A DNA stretch of 64,000 bases. Origin: Streptomyces lincolnensis. Its GTDB lineage: Bacteria > Actinomycetota > Actinomycetes > Streptomycetales > Streptomycetaceae. The position numbers and the translations under genes are program-made. Position 1 is the first letter of the stretch, and each line of letters begins with the position of its first letter. Below the pieces are notes generated by a model. The model had not been told where the DNA came from, ran no database searches, and was given only the letters and a program-made list of their open reading frames with translations. Of this stretch, positions 41,064 through 49,269 are shown one piece after another. Where the stretch lies: contig NZ_CP016438.1 in the NCBI RefSeq assembly GCF_001685355.1, positions 6,882,001 to 6,946,000 of the forward strand. Reading direction: 5' to 3'.

Positions 41064-42890
41064 GTGGCCGAGCACAGGCCGAACCACGAGTTCCGCGTCA
41101 TGCGTGAACTGTCCGCGGACCGCAGAGGCCAGCTCGCCCTGATCGGTCTGCTGGCACTGCTGTCCACCGCGTCGACCCTGGCCCTGCCCTGGGTGGTCGG
41201 CAAGCTGATCGGCGATCTCGACGGCGGCGGCTTCAACGGCTGGACCTGGCTGCTGGTCGGCCTCGGCGTGGGCTCCGCGCTGGCCGGCGCCCTGGCCACC
41301 TTCCTGCTGGCCCGCCTCGGCCAGCGGATGATCTGCCGGCTGCGGATCCGGACCATGCGGCACACCCTCGGGATGCAGGTGGCCGACATCCGCCAGGAGG
41401 GCAGCGGCCAGCTGGTCTCCCGGATCACCGCGGACACCGCCCGGATCAAGAAACTCATCGACGCCGGCCCCGTCCAGCTGCCGATGGCCGTTCTCACCAC
41501 CGCGGGCACCCTGGTCATCATGGGTCTCGTCGACTGGGTCCTGCTGCTGGTCACGCTGGCGGCGTTCAGCGTCGCCGCAGCCCTGATCGTCGCCGTGGTC
41601 AAGGGCCTGCGGCGCAGCTACGTGTCGGTGCAGGAGAGCACGAGCACCCTCGCCCAGCGCTACGTCGCCGCCACCGACGCGGTCAAGGTCATCAAGGCCT
41701 ACCGGGCCGAACGGCAGGTGGGTGACGTCCTCGCCGAGCACGCGGAGAAGACCGCCCGCAGCGAGATCGACGCGGCCCGCCTCGAAGCGCTGATGATGCC
41801 GGTGATCAGCCTCGGCCAGCAGATCGCGCTGGTCGCGGTGATCACGAGCGGCGGAGCGCGGCTGCTCGACGGCCAGTTGTCGCTCGCCGACTTCGTCGCC
41901 TTCCTGCTCTACCTGCTTCAGCTGACCAGCCCGCTGATGATGATCGCCGCCGCGGTGACGGCCATCAAGACGGGCGTCGTGGCACGCGAACGCTTCACCG
42001 CCCTGTTCGCCAAGCAGCCCGAGGACCACGAGGTCCGTGACGGCCGTGAGGCCCGGCAGGCGCCGACGGGGGGCGGGCTCGACACCGCCCCGCCGGACGG
42101 CGAACCGGGCGTACCCGCCGTCGAGTTCGAGGACGTCCGGTTCGACCACGGACCCACGCCCGTGCTGCGGGGCGCGGACTTCCATGTCCCCGCCCGTGGT
42201 CTGACCGCCATGGTCGGTCTCTCCGGTGCCGGCAAGACGACCTCGCTGGAACTCATGCAGCGCTTCGCCGTGGCCGGCGGCGGCAGCGTCCGGGTCTTCG
42301 GCCGTGACGTCACCGACTGGTCGCTGCCCGCGCTCCGCGGCCGGATGGCGTACGTGGACCAGGCGGCCACGCTCGTCGAGGACTCCATCCGCGGCAACCT
42401 GACGCTCGGCCGGGGCGAGGGCGCCGTGACCGAACAGGAACTGCTCCGGGTCCTCGACCGGGTGGGACTCGCCGACGAGGTGAACCGCTCCGGGCTCGGC
42501 CTGGACACCGTGCTCGCCGGGAACGTCGACCTGTCCGGCGGCCAGCGGCAGCGGCTCGCCATCGCGCGCGCCCTGGTCTCCGGCGCCGACCTGGTGCTCC
42601 TGGACGAGCCCTCCTCGCAGCTGGACAGCCTGAACGAGCAGAAGCTGAAGGACCTCGTCGACGAACTGGCCCGGGACCGGGCCCTGTTGGTGGTGGCCCA
42701 CCGCATCTCCACCGTCCAGCACGCCGACCACGTGATCGTCCTGGACGACGGACAGGTCGTCGGCGAGGGCACCCACGCCGACCTGATGCGGGACTGCCCC
42801 GCGTACGCACGGCTGGTGCACGGACAGATGCTGACCGCCGCCGGGACGACCGCCGGACCGGTCCGGGAAGCGGCGGAGGCCACCGTATGA
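41064..42890 (+). CDS. ABC exporter, fused membrane and ATPase domains
   Basis: A 608-residue half-transporter. Six membrane helices lie in residues about 20-310, followed by the nucleotide-binding domain with Walker A GLSGAGKTTS (near 385-394), signature LSGGQRQRLAIARA, Walker B LVLLDEPSSQLD and the H-loop VVAHRIST. Exporters of this layout pump the modified lanthipeptide across the membrane. No C39 peptidase domain is fused, so leader removal would be left to the M16 protein of the cluster. GTG 41064 behind AAAGGAAG; the stop overlaps the next start. Confidence 0.93.
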   Translation: MAEHRPNHEFRVMRELSADRRGQLALIGLLALLSTASTLALPWVVGKLIGDLDGGGFNGWTWLLVGLGVGSALAGALATFLLARLGQRMICRLRIRTMRHTLGMQVADIRQEGSGQLVSRITADTARIKKLIDAGPVQLPMAVLTTAGTLVIMGLVDWVLLLVTLAAFSVAAALIVAVVKGLRRSYVSVQESTSTLAQRYVAATDAVKVIKAYRAERQVGDVLAEHAEKTARSEIDAARLEALMMPVISLGQQIALVAVITSGGARLLDGQLSLADFVAFLLYLLQLTSPLMMIAAAVTAIKTGVVARERFTALFAKQPEDHEVRDGREARQAPTGGGLDTAPPDGEPGVPAVEFEDVRFDHGPTPVLRGADFHVPARGLTAMVGLSGAGKTTSLELMQRFAVAGGGSVRVFGRDVTDWSLPALRGRMAYVDQAATLVEDSIRGNLTLGRGEGAVTEQELLRVLDRVGLADEVNRSGLGLDTVLAGNVDLSGGQRQRLAIARALVSGADLVLLDEPSSQLDSLNEQKLKDLVDELARDRALLVVAHRISTVQHADHVIVLDDGQVVGEGTHADLMRDCPAYARLVHGQMLTAAGTTAGPVREAAEATV

Positions 42891-43855
42891 CCGACCACTC
42901 CTTCCTGGTGCCCTTCGTCCCCACCCGGCCCGAGCAGCTGCTGCCGTTCGCCGCGCTGGCCCAGTGGAGCCGGACGCACCGCCTGTGGCAGGGACAGGGC
43001 ACCGCGAGCGACACGCACCAGGCGTTCACCTACGCGGCGGCGACCGGATTCCGGGGCCCGGTCGGCACCTCGGTGTCCCTGATGCCCTTCTGCCATCCCT
43101 ACGAGGCCGCGCTGCGCGCCCAGAGCCTGGCCGCGGCCATGGGCCACTCCGTGGTGGCCGGTTTCGGACCGGGCGCCAAGGTGCTCCAGAGCGGCATCCT
43201 CGGCTCGCCCTACCGCAGCCAGCTCGGCGCGGTGCGCGACTACGTCACCGTCGTCCGCGATCTGCTGACCGACGGTAAGGCCGACCACGAGGGCGAGTTC
43301 TACACCTGCCGGGCCACCCTGCCCCGGATGCCGCTGCCGCCCGTGCAGGTGGGGCTCGGGGTGCTGCGGCCGCGGATGGCCGCCCTCGCCGGCGAGCTGG
43401 CCGACGTGGCCATCACCTGGCTGACCCCGGCCGCCTATCTGAGGGACACCGTGGTCCCCGCGCTGCGCTCCGGCGCGCACGGGGCGGCACGCGAGACACC
43501 GCGGGTGGTGGCGATCGTGCCGCTCGCGCTCGCCGGTCCGAAGCGGGACGCGACCGAGCTCGCCCTGGCGAGCAACGCCGGGCACATGCGGCTGCCGCAC
43601 TACGCGGACATGCTCACCCGCTCCGGCATCGACGTCGACATGAAGGAGGACCCGCGGGCCAGCGGCCGCGCACTGGTGGCCGGTGACGCGTTCCTGTACG
43701 GCGACGCCGACGAACTCAGGGCCAAACTGGGTGAGTTCGTGTCGGCGGGCGCCGACGAGATCGTCCTGAACGTGACCGGGGTCGCGATGACCGAGGGCCC
43801 CACCGCGGCCCTCAAGGAGCTGGAGACCCTGTTGCGTCTGGTGGACGCCGCATGA
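42887..43855 (+). CDS. LLM-class F420-dependent reductase (candidate Dha reductase)
   Basis: A 322-residue luciferase-like TIM-barrel protein, ATG overlapping the exporter stop. Features: PTRPEQLLPFAALAQWSRT, ATGFRGPVGTSVSLMPFCHP, VVRDLLTDGKADHEGEFYTC and GVLRPRMAALAGELADVAIT. The class uses reduced F420 (or FMN). In lexapeptide biosynthesis an F420H2-dependent reductase converts dehydroalanine to D-alanine; the same position and gene company here make it the candidate (inference). Both precursors supply several Ser between Ala/Val as possible substrates. Confidence 0.85.
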   Translation: MTDHSFLVPFVPTRPEQLLPFAALAQWSRTHRLWQGQGTASDTHQAFTYAAATGFRGPVGTSVSLMPFCHPYEAALRAQSLAAAMGHSVVAGFGPGAKVLQSGILGSPYRSQLGAVRDYVTVVRDLLTDGKADHEGEFYTCRATLPRMPLPPVQVGLGVLRPRMAALAGELADVAITWLTPAAYLRDTVVPALRSGAHGAARETPRVVAIVPLALAGPKRDATELALASNAGHMRLPHYADMLTRSGIDVDMKEDPRASGRALVAGDAFLYGDADELRAKLGEFVSAGADEIVLNVTGVAMTEGPTAALKELETLLRLVDAA

Positions 43856-44544
43856 CGCCGGACGCACCCCGGCCGGCCGAGGCGGCCGCGCCGCCGGACG
43901 GGGACCAGGCGCCGCCCTTCGGGATCTCCCGGCTGCTGCTGGTGGTGACCGGCTCGGCCTCGGCGGTCGGGGTCCCGCAGTGGCTCGGCTGGCTGCGCAC
44001 GACGTATCCGCGGCTGGAGGTCCGTGTCGTGATGAGCCGCGCCGCCCGGCGCTTCGTCACCCCGACCTCGCTGGAGCTGCGGCTGGAGACGGACGTGGAG
44101 ATCGACGACTGGGAGGAGTGCCGTCGGGCCCGGCACGTGGAGTACGCCGAGTGGGCGGAGGCCGTACTCGTCTATCCGGCGACGTTCCACTTCACGGCCC
44201 GGCTGGCCCTCGGGCTGGCTGACACCCCCGTACTCCTGGCGTTGCAGTGCACCGACGCTCTGGTGGCCGTCGCGCCGTCCCTGCCTCCGGGCGGTCTGGA
44301 CAGTCCCGCGTTCCGGTCCCACTGGGCGGCGCTGGCCGCCCGGCCCCGCGTCGTCCTGGTGCCGCCCGCCCAGGGCCACAGCCTGACCACCGGCAGGGAG
44401 GACGGCTGGGTGCCCCCGCCGCTGACCGAGGCCCTGCGGCGGATCGAGGACCGCAGGACGGAACTCGCCCCTGCGTCCGACCACCCGGCGGCGGACGAGG
44501 CCACGGCGGTCACGGCGCTGTTCGAGGACGGAGCACGAACATGA
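43852..44544 (+). CDS. HFCD flavoprotein, peptidyl-cysteine decarboxylase
   Basis: A 230-residue flavoprotein of the EpiD/MrsD-like family. The opening LLLVVTGSASAVGVPQWLGW is the flavin-binding strand-loop-helix, followed by VVMSRAARRFVTP; VYPATFHFTARLALGLADTPVLLALQCT replaces the PASANT-type loop. Such enzymes oxidatively decarboxylate a C-terminal Cys to an enethiolate that adds to Dha or Dhb, giving AviCys or AviMeCys. Both precursors end in Cys. Starts overlap on either side (ATGA at 43852 and 44541). Confidence 0.87.
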   Translation: MTPDAPRPAEAAAPPDGDQAPPFGISRLLLVVTGSASAVGVPQWLGWLRTTYPRLEVRVVMSRAARRFVTPTSLELRLETDVEIDDWEECRRARHVEYAEWAEAVLVYPATFHFTARLALGLADTPVLLALQCTDALVAVAPSLPPGGLDSPAFRSHWAALAARPRVVLVPPAQGHSLTTGREDGWVPPPLTEALRRIEDRRTELAPASDHPAADEATAVTALFEDGART

Positions 44545-45635
44545 GGCGGGCCGGCACGGACCTGGAAGCCGAGAACGCGGCAGTCGGCACGGAACTGGAG
44601 ACCGAGAACGCGGCAGTCGGCCCGGACCTGAGCACAGGGAACGCGGCGACCGGTACCGCCGGGCAGGGCCCTGTGCACCGGGAGTTCGGCACCGGACTGC
44701 TGCGCACCGAGGTGACCGGGACCCCGGAGAAGGGGTACGTCTGGGTCCGCCACCCGGGCCCCCGAGCCCCGCGGCCCTTCACCGCGCACGATCCGCGCCT
44801 CACCGCCGCACTCCCCGGGGACCTGCCGCCGGGCCCGGTTCGCTGGGCACCCGGCGTCCCGCCCCCCGAGGCCGACGGCCCCCAGGGGCGCCGGTACGCG
44901 GTGCGCGGGCCCGAGTCCGTGGCCGGGCGGCTGCTGCACCACGGCCCCGACGAGGATCTGGCCGTCACCCTGCACGGTGTCGGCCGGCTGCTGCGCGCCC
45001 TGCACGACACCCCCGTCCCCGCCGAGGCCGCCGTCCGGCTGACGACCCGTCCGCGAGGCATCCACCGTTTCACCGAGTGGCTCGCGGGCCGCTCCCCGAG
45101 CCCGCGGGCCGCCTACGCCGAGTCGCTGCTGCGGCCCCGCCTGGGGGAGGTGCGGATGGCCGCCCTGCACGCGCTGTGCGCGCGGATCACCGGCGACCGG
45201 GAGGCCCGGGTGCTCTGCCACGGCGCCCCCGCGCTCGGCTCCCTCGTCCCGGCGGTGGGGCCCGGCGCGCGGGTGGGCGAGGCGGATCTGCTGATCGGCG
45301 AGGACCTGTGCCTGGCCCCCTGGTACCACGACCTCGGCTGGACGCTGGGCGAACTCGTGGAACTCCGCTGGTACCGGGGCGACGCCCACCCCGCGTGGCC
45401 CGCGCTGCTCGACGCGTTCTTCACCGGGTACGGCCGGGATCTGGGCGACGACTGGCACCGCCTGGCGGCGCTGCGGGTCCTGCTCCATCTGCACGACTAC
45501 ACGGCGTACGTCGGCTGGGACGAGAAGACCTTCGACAAGTACACCGGCTTCGCCATGTTCCTGCTGGACCTCTCGCCGGGCCCGACACGGCGGTCGGCGG
45601 ACCCCGTCCGTGAACCGGGGGACGCGGCATCATGA
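44541..45635 (+). CDS. Degenerate phosphotransferase-fold protein, LxmX candidate
   Basis: A 364-residue protein with ATG overlapping the flavoprotein stop. Residues about 5-37 are three 11-residue repeats (TDLEAENAAVG, TELETENAAVG, PDLSTGNAATG) from 33-bp DNA repeats at 44553-44651. The rest resembles an aminoglycoside-phosphotransferase fold with altered catalytic positions: VLCHGAPALGSLVP for the loop, and WYHDLGWTLGELVELRWY for the DxG-like segment. Class V clusters contain a third synthetase component, LxmX, and this is the only unassigned candidate here. A cyclase or scaffold role is inference; catalytic loss is inferred from motif divergence. Confidence 0.7.
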   Translation: MRRAGTDLEAENAAVGTELETENAAVGPDLSTGNAATGTAGQGPVHREFGTGLLRTEVTGTPEKGYVWVRHPGPRAPRPFTAHDPRLTAALPGDLPPGPVRWAPGVPPPEADGPQGRRYAVRGPESVAGRLLHHGPDEDLAVTLHGVGRLLRALHDTPVPAEAAVRLTTRPRGIHRFTEWLAGRSPSPRAAYAESLLRPRLGEVRMAALHALCARITGDREARVLCHGAPALGSLVPAVGPGARVGEADLLIGEDLCLAPWYHDLGWTLGELVELRWYRGDAHPAWPALLDAFFTGYGRDLGDDWHRLAALRVLLHLHDYTAYVGWDEKTFDKYTGFAMFLLDLSPGPTRRSADPVREPGDAAS

Positions 45636-48346
45636 CCGTCCCCGTCTCCGTCCCCCGGGGCCTGCCGGCCCCCGGGCCGCGATCCGTGGTCCGGCATCGT
45701 CTGCCCAACGGTCTGCGGGTGGTGTTGTCCCCGGGCCGGCCGGGCCCCCGGGCCGCGGTCGCCGTGCACTACGGCGTCGGGTTCCGCTCCGAGCGGCCCG
45801 GCCGCGAGGGGATGGCCCATCTCTTCGAGCACCTGATGTTCCGCGGCAGCGAAAGCCTCCCGGACGGAGCCTTCTTCGACGCGCTGCACCCGTTGGCGGG
45901 CACCGCGAACGGCACCACCCACCAGGACTACACGGACTACTTCCAGGCGGTTCCCGCGCAGGCGCTGGAGCAGGCGCTGTTCCGCGAGGCGGACCGGATG
46001 CGCGCGCCGCGCTTCACCCCGGCGCAGCTGTCCGCCCAACTGGTCGAGGTCACCCGCGAGATCGAGAGCATGCGGGACGGCCGCCCCTACGGCGGGCTGC
46101 CCTGGCCCCTGCTGCCCCAGGCACTGTTCCGCACCTTCGCCCACGCGCACGACGGATACGGCGATCCCGGGCGGCTCGGCCGGATCACGGTGGAGGACTG
46201 CGCGCAGTTCTTCGAGACGTACTACGCCCCCTCGAACGCGGTCCTGACCGTCGTCGCACCGCACTCCGAGGACGGCCTCCGGGCGCTGGTCGAGCGGCAC
46301 TTCGCCGATGTCCCGGCGCGGACGGGCGGCGCGCCGGCGACACCGCCGGAGCCGGCGCCCGACGGGCACCGGCTGCTGTGCCGTACGGACGAGCGGGTGC
46401 CGCGGGCCGCCGTGGCCGTGGGGTACCGGCTGCCGGATCCCGCCGGCGACCTGTCCGCATACGCGGCCCACATGGTGCTCGCCGAACTGACCGGCCGGGC
46501 GCGCCCGGCGGACGGGTCCCCCTTCGAGGCGCCGGTCAGCGCAGGCTGCGGGTTCTTCGGCGCGCTCGACGCCAGGGACCCGGACGCACTGGTCGTCGTC
46601 ACCGCACTGCCGCAGGGGCGGTCCGCCGAGGACTTCACCCGCCGTCTCACCGGATGGTGGGAGCGGCAGGCCGCCCCGCGGACCCGCGAGGAGCCGGACA
46701 CCGTGGCCCGCGTCGCCGCCGCGCTGGCCGCCCGCCACCGCCGCGACCACGCCGACGTCCAGCGACGCTGCCGTGCCCTCGGACGCCTGGAACTCCTCTT
46801 CGGCCACGCCGAACTCGCCGACGAACTCCCGGACATGATCGCCCGCACCACTCCGGCGGAGGTGGCCGCCGCGGCCGCCCGGCTGGCCGGGGCGTACCAC
46901 GCCACGGCGGTCGTGACACCAGCCAGAACCGACACCGCGACGGCGGCGGGGCAGGCACCCGCGCCCGCGCCGGACCCGCGGCGCGCTCCGGCCACGGGCA
47001 CCGCGGACACGCGGCCGACAGCACCCCCGGCCCCGAACACCGGGACTCTCCCCGTAGGCCGTGCGATTCAGCTCGCGAGGACGGCTCGGGGCCCGCGCCC
47101 GTTGCCGCGGCTCGGAGAGCCGGCGGTGCCGGCGCTGGACGGAGCGCGCGAAGGGGTGCTGGCGAACGGGCTGCGGGTGCTGGCCGCGCCGGACCGCCGC
47201 GGCTGGCTCGTGGAACTGCGGCTACGGACAGCTCTCGGCCCCTGGGGGTGGCGTCGGCCGCGGGAGATCGCCGCTCTGCTGAGTGCCGTGGACTCGGCGA
47301 CGGGGGCGACGGCGCGCGCGGCGCGGCTCGGCGGCGAGCTGCGGCTGTCCACCGACGGACAGTGGGCCGACGTCAGCGGCTGGGCTCCGGCCGAGGAGTT
47401 CACCGCCCTGCTGGCGATCGTGGCGGAGCTGCTGACCATCCGTCACCCGGGGGACACGGCCGACGCGTTCACCGGCCCCGCCCTACCGCGGCGTTCGCCC
47501 GAGAACCTCATGGACGAGGCGCTGCGACAGCACTGGCTGGAGCGGTACGGCCCCGCGGTGCCCGGCGGTTCCGGAGTGCCGGACGATCCGGCACCGCCGC
47601 CCGGCCCGCCCCTGTCCCTGGCGGACGCCGCGTTCGTCGTCGTGGGCGCCGTCGACCCGGAGCGGGTGCTCACGGAGGCCGCCCACGCCCTCGGGCGGCT
47701 CCCGTCCCACTCGCCCGCACCGGTGACCGCCACCGGCGAAGGCGTGCCGACGCGCGTCGCCCCGGAGGTGCTCGTCCTGCGCCGCCCGTCGGACGGCGCC
47801 GTCCGGCTCACGCTCTGCGCGCCCGAGCCGCCCCGTGCCGGGACCTCCGAGCCGGCCCGCTATCTGACGACCGCGTTGTTCGGCGGGCATTTCGGGGCCC
47901 GGCTGGCGGAGCGCTGCCGGCGCCTGGACAGAGCGGGGCACGTGGTGTTCGCGGCCCGCGACACGGTGGCCGGCCGGGCGCGTGCCCTGGTGCGTGTGAC
48001 GGCCCCGCGTGCGGCACTGGCCGCCGCGGTCGACGACGTACGGGAGGAGGCCGCCGCGCTGGCCGCCGTCCCACCGGGCGACGAGGAGCTGGAGGTGGTG
48101 CGCCGCTACTGCGCCGCGCAGTTGCTCACGGCCTTCGACTCCCCGGGGCTGCTCGCGGACGCGTTGCGGCACACCGTGGTCTCGGGCCGGGGCCTGGAGT
48201 GGGTGGTACGGCGTCCCGCGCTGCTGGGCGAGGTCTCGGGCGAGGAGGTGTCCGCGGCGGCACACGCTCTGTTCGTACCGGTCACGGACACCCTCGTCGT
48301 GCTGGGTGATGTCGAACCCGCCGACGTGACGCGGGAGTTGTCGTGA
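45632..48346 (+). CDS. M16-family metallopeptidase, fused active and inactive halves
   Basis: A 904-residue protein; ATG overlaps the previous stop. The first half (about 1-430) is a complete M16B peptidase with the inverted zinc motif H63-L-F-E66-H67 and a downstream Glu region (TREIESMRDG). A Pro/Ala/Thr-rich linker (about 430-490) leads to a second half (about 495-904) that starts VLANGLRVLAAPDRRGWLVE but lacks H-x-x-E-H, the usual inactive partner. In lexapeptide-type clusters two M16 proteins act as a pair in leader removal; here they appear fused. It probably cleaves the leader of the two precursors, inside the cell or on export. Confidence 0.85.
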   Translation: MTVPVSVPRGLPAPGPRSVVRHRLPNGLRVVLSPGRPGPRAAVAVHYGVGFRSERPGREGMAHLFEHLMFRGSESLPDGAFFDALHPLAGTANGTTHQDYTDYFQAVPAQALEQALFREADRMRAPRFTPAQLSAQLVEVTREIESMRDGRPYGGLPWPLLPQALFRTFAHAHDGYGDPGRLGRITVEDCAQFFETYYAPSNAVLTVVAPHSEDGLRALVERHFADVPARTGGAPATPPEPAPDGHRLLCRTDERVPRAAVAVGYRLPDPAGDLSAYAAHMVLAELTGRARPADGSPFEAPVSAGCGFFGALDARDPDALVVVTALPQGRSAEDFTRRLTGWWERQAAPRTREEPDTVARVAAALAARHRRDHADVQRRCRALGRLELLFGHAELADELPDMIARTTPAEVAAAAARLAGAYHATAVVTPARTDTATAAGQAPAPAPDPRRAPATGTADTRPTAPPAPNTGTLPVGRAIQLARTARGPRPLPRLGEPAVPALDGAREGVLANGLRVLAAPDRRGWLVELRLRTALGPWGWRRPREIAALLSAVDSATGATARAARLGGELRLSTDGQWADVSGWAPAEEFTALLAIVAELLTIRHPGDTADAFTGPALPRRSPENLMDEALRQHWLERYGPAVPGGSGVPDDPAPPPGPPLSLADAAFVVVGAVDPERVLTEAAHALGRLPSHSPAPVTATGEGVPTRVAPEVLVLRRPSDGAVRLTLCAPEPPRAGTSEPARYLTTALFGGHFGARLAERCRRLDRAGHVVFAARDTVAGRARALVRVTAPRAALAAAVDDVREEAAALAAVPPGDEELEVVRRYCAAQLLTAFDSPGLLADALRHTVVSGRGLEWVVRRPALLGEVSGEEVSAAAHALFVPVTDTLVVLGDVEPADVTRELS

Positions 48347-48379
48347 GGCCGCCGGGCCGGCGCGCGGCTCCGGACTTCT

Positions 48380-48447
48380 CTTTCCATGATGGAAAGCCTC
48401 CCCTTGCCATGATGGAAAGTCGGCTCTACTCTTTCCAGTATGGAAAC
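48380..48447 (+). promoter_or_regulatory. Three tandem operators TTTCCAT-n-ATGGAAA
   Basis: CTTTCCATGATGGAAAG (48380-48396, perfect), CTTGCCATGATGGAAAG (48403-48419, one mismatch) and CTTTCCAGTATGGAAAC (48431-48447). Centres are 23 and 28 bp apart. They lie between the M16 gene and the start at 48476; the winged-helix protein at 48916 is the likely binder. An in-frame ATG at 48440 is inside site 3 and so is rejected as a start. Confidence 0.85.
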
Positions 48448-48475
48448 AGGGAGAGGCGAGGGAGAGGTGGCCGTC

Positions 48476-48919
48476 ATGGAACCGCAGGACGCGCGCGCGG
48501 CGCTCGAACAGGCGGGTGCGGCCCGCGCCCGGGTGGTGGCCCGGGCGGCCGGCCCGTGGTGGTACTACCCGGGGGTCGGCTGCTGCTTCCTGTTCGCGTT
48601 CGCCGCCGTCAGCATCGACTGGGACCTGATCCCGTACGGCTTCGTGGGAGGCGTCTGGCTGGGCCCGGCCCTGCTCACCATGGCCGCCGGACACACCACC
48701 GGCGTCTTCCTCAACCGCTTCTACGCCACCCCCGGCATGCGCCGGATCACCTCGGTGCTCGGGCCGACGCTCCTGGCGCTGGCCGTCCTCGGCCTGGTGC
48801 TGGAGTGGGCCGTGGACCTGCGCTGGGCCATGGCCGCCTGCGGTGTCCTCGCGCTGCTCGCGATCGTCGCCGCGGGCCGTCGGCTGGACCGGGCGCTGCT
48901 GCGGGAGCTGCGGCCGTGA
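48476..48919 (+). CDS. Small membrane protein of the regulator operon
   Basis: A 147-residue protein with about four hydrophobic segments (roughly 30-45, 52-75, 88-105 and 108-128) after a charged N-terminal helix. ATG 48476 is used since GGGAGAGG lies upstream and the earlier ATG falls in an operator. It overlaps the winged-helix regulator gene (GTGA). Small membrane proteins coupled to this type of regulator are frequent in actinobacteria, usually as an unknown partner or ligand sensor. No family name is certain. Confidence 0.75.
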   Translation: MEPQDARAALEQAGAARARVVARAAGPWWYYPGVGCCFLFAFAAVSIDWDLIPYGFVGGVWLGPALLTMAAGHTTGVFLNRFYATPGMRRITSVLGPTLLALAVLGLVLEWAVDLRWAMAACGVLALLAIVAAGRRLDRALLRELRP

Positions 48920-49269
48920 CCGCACCGGAACCCACCGCCCCGGACCCGGCACTCGACGCGGTGATCCACCCCGTCAACCGGCTCCAGATCTGCTCCATGC
49001 TCGCGCCGGTCGAGTCCCTGGCGTTCTCGGCGGTCAGAGACGCGCTCGGAGTGAGCGACTCGGTGCTGAGCAAGCAGGTGCGGATCCTCCAGGAGGCGGG
49101 ATACGTCACGCTGCACAAGGAACCGTTCAACTCCCGCGTCCGCGCCTGGATCGCCCTGACGCCGACGGGCCGCACGGCCCTCACGGGCCATCTTGAGGCC
49201 CTGCGCCGTATCGCGGACCTGGCCTCGCCGTCCGGTACCGGCACGGCGGCCGACGGAGGCGGGTCATGA
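48916..49269 (+). CDS. Winged-helix transcriptional regulator (MarR-like)
   Basis: A 117-residue single-domain winged-helix protein. LDAVIHPVNRLQICSMLAPV begins the domain; SAVRDALGVSDSVLSKQVRI is the recognition helix and VTLHKEPFNSRVRAWIALTP the wing. It lacks a ligand domain. GTG start overlaps the membrane protein stop, and its own stop overlaps the glycosyltransferase start (ATGA). It most likely binds the three TTTCCATnATGGAAA sites upstream, autoregulating an operon that includes the glycosyltransferase. Confidence 0.9.
   Translation: MTAPEPTAPDPALDAVIHPVNRLQICSMLAPVESLAFSAVRDALGVSDSVLSKQVRILQEAGYVTLHKEPFNSRVRAWIALTPTGRTALTGHLEALRRIADLASPSGTGTAADGGGS

Noticed and set aside
39738..42821. 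Minus-strand ORF of 1027 codons over the methyltransferase and exporter genes
   Set aside because: It is antisense to strongly recognisable genes and has the Gly/Arg/Glu-rich composition of a high-GC shadow frame.
44172..45494. Minus-strand ORF with apparent peptide repeats
   Set aside because: The repeats are the reverse reading of the 33-bp repeats in the LxmX-candidate gene.
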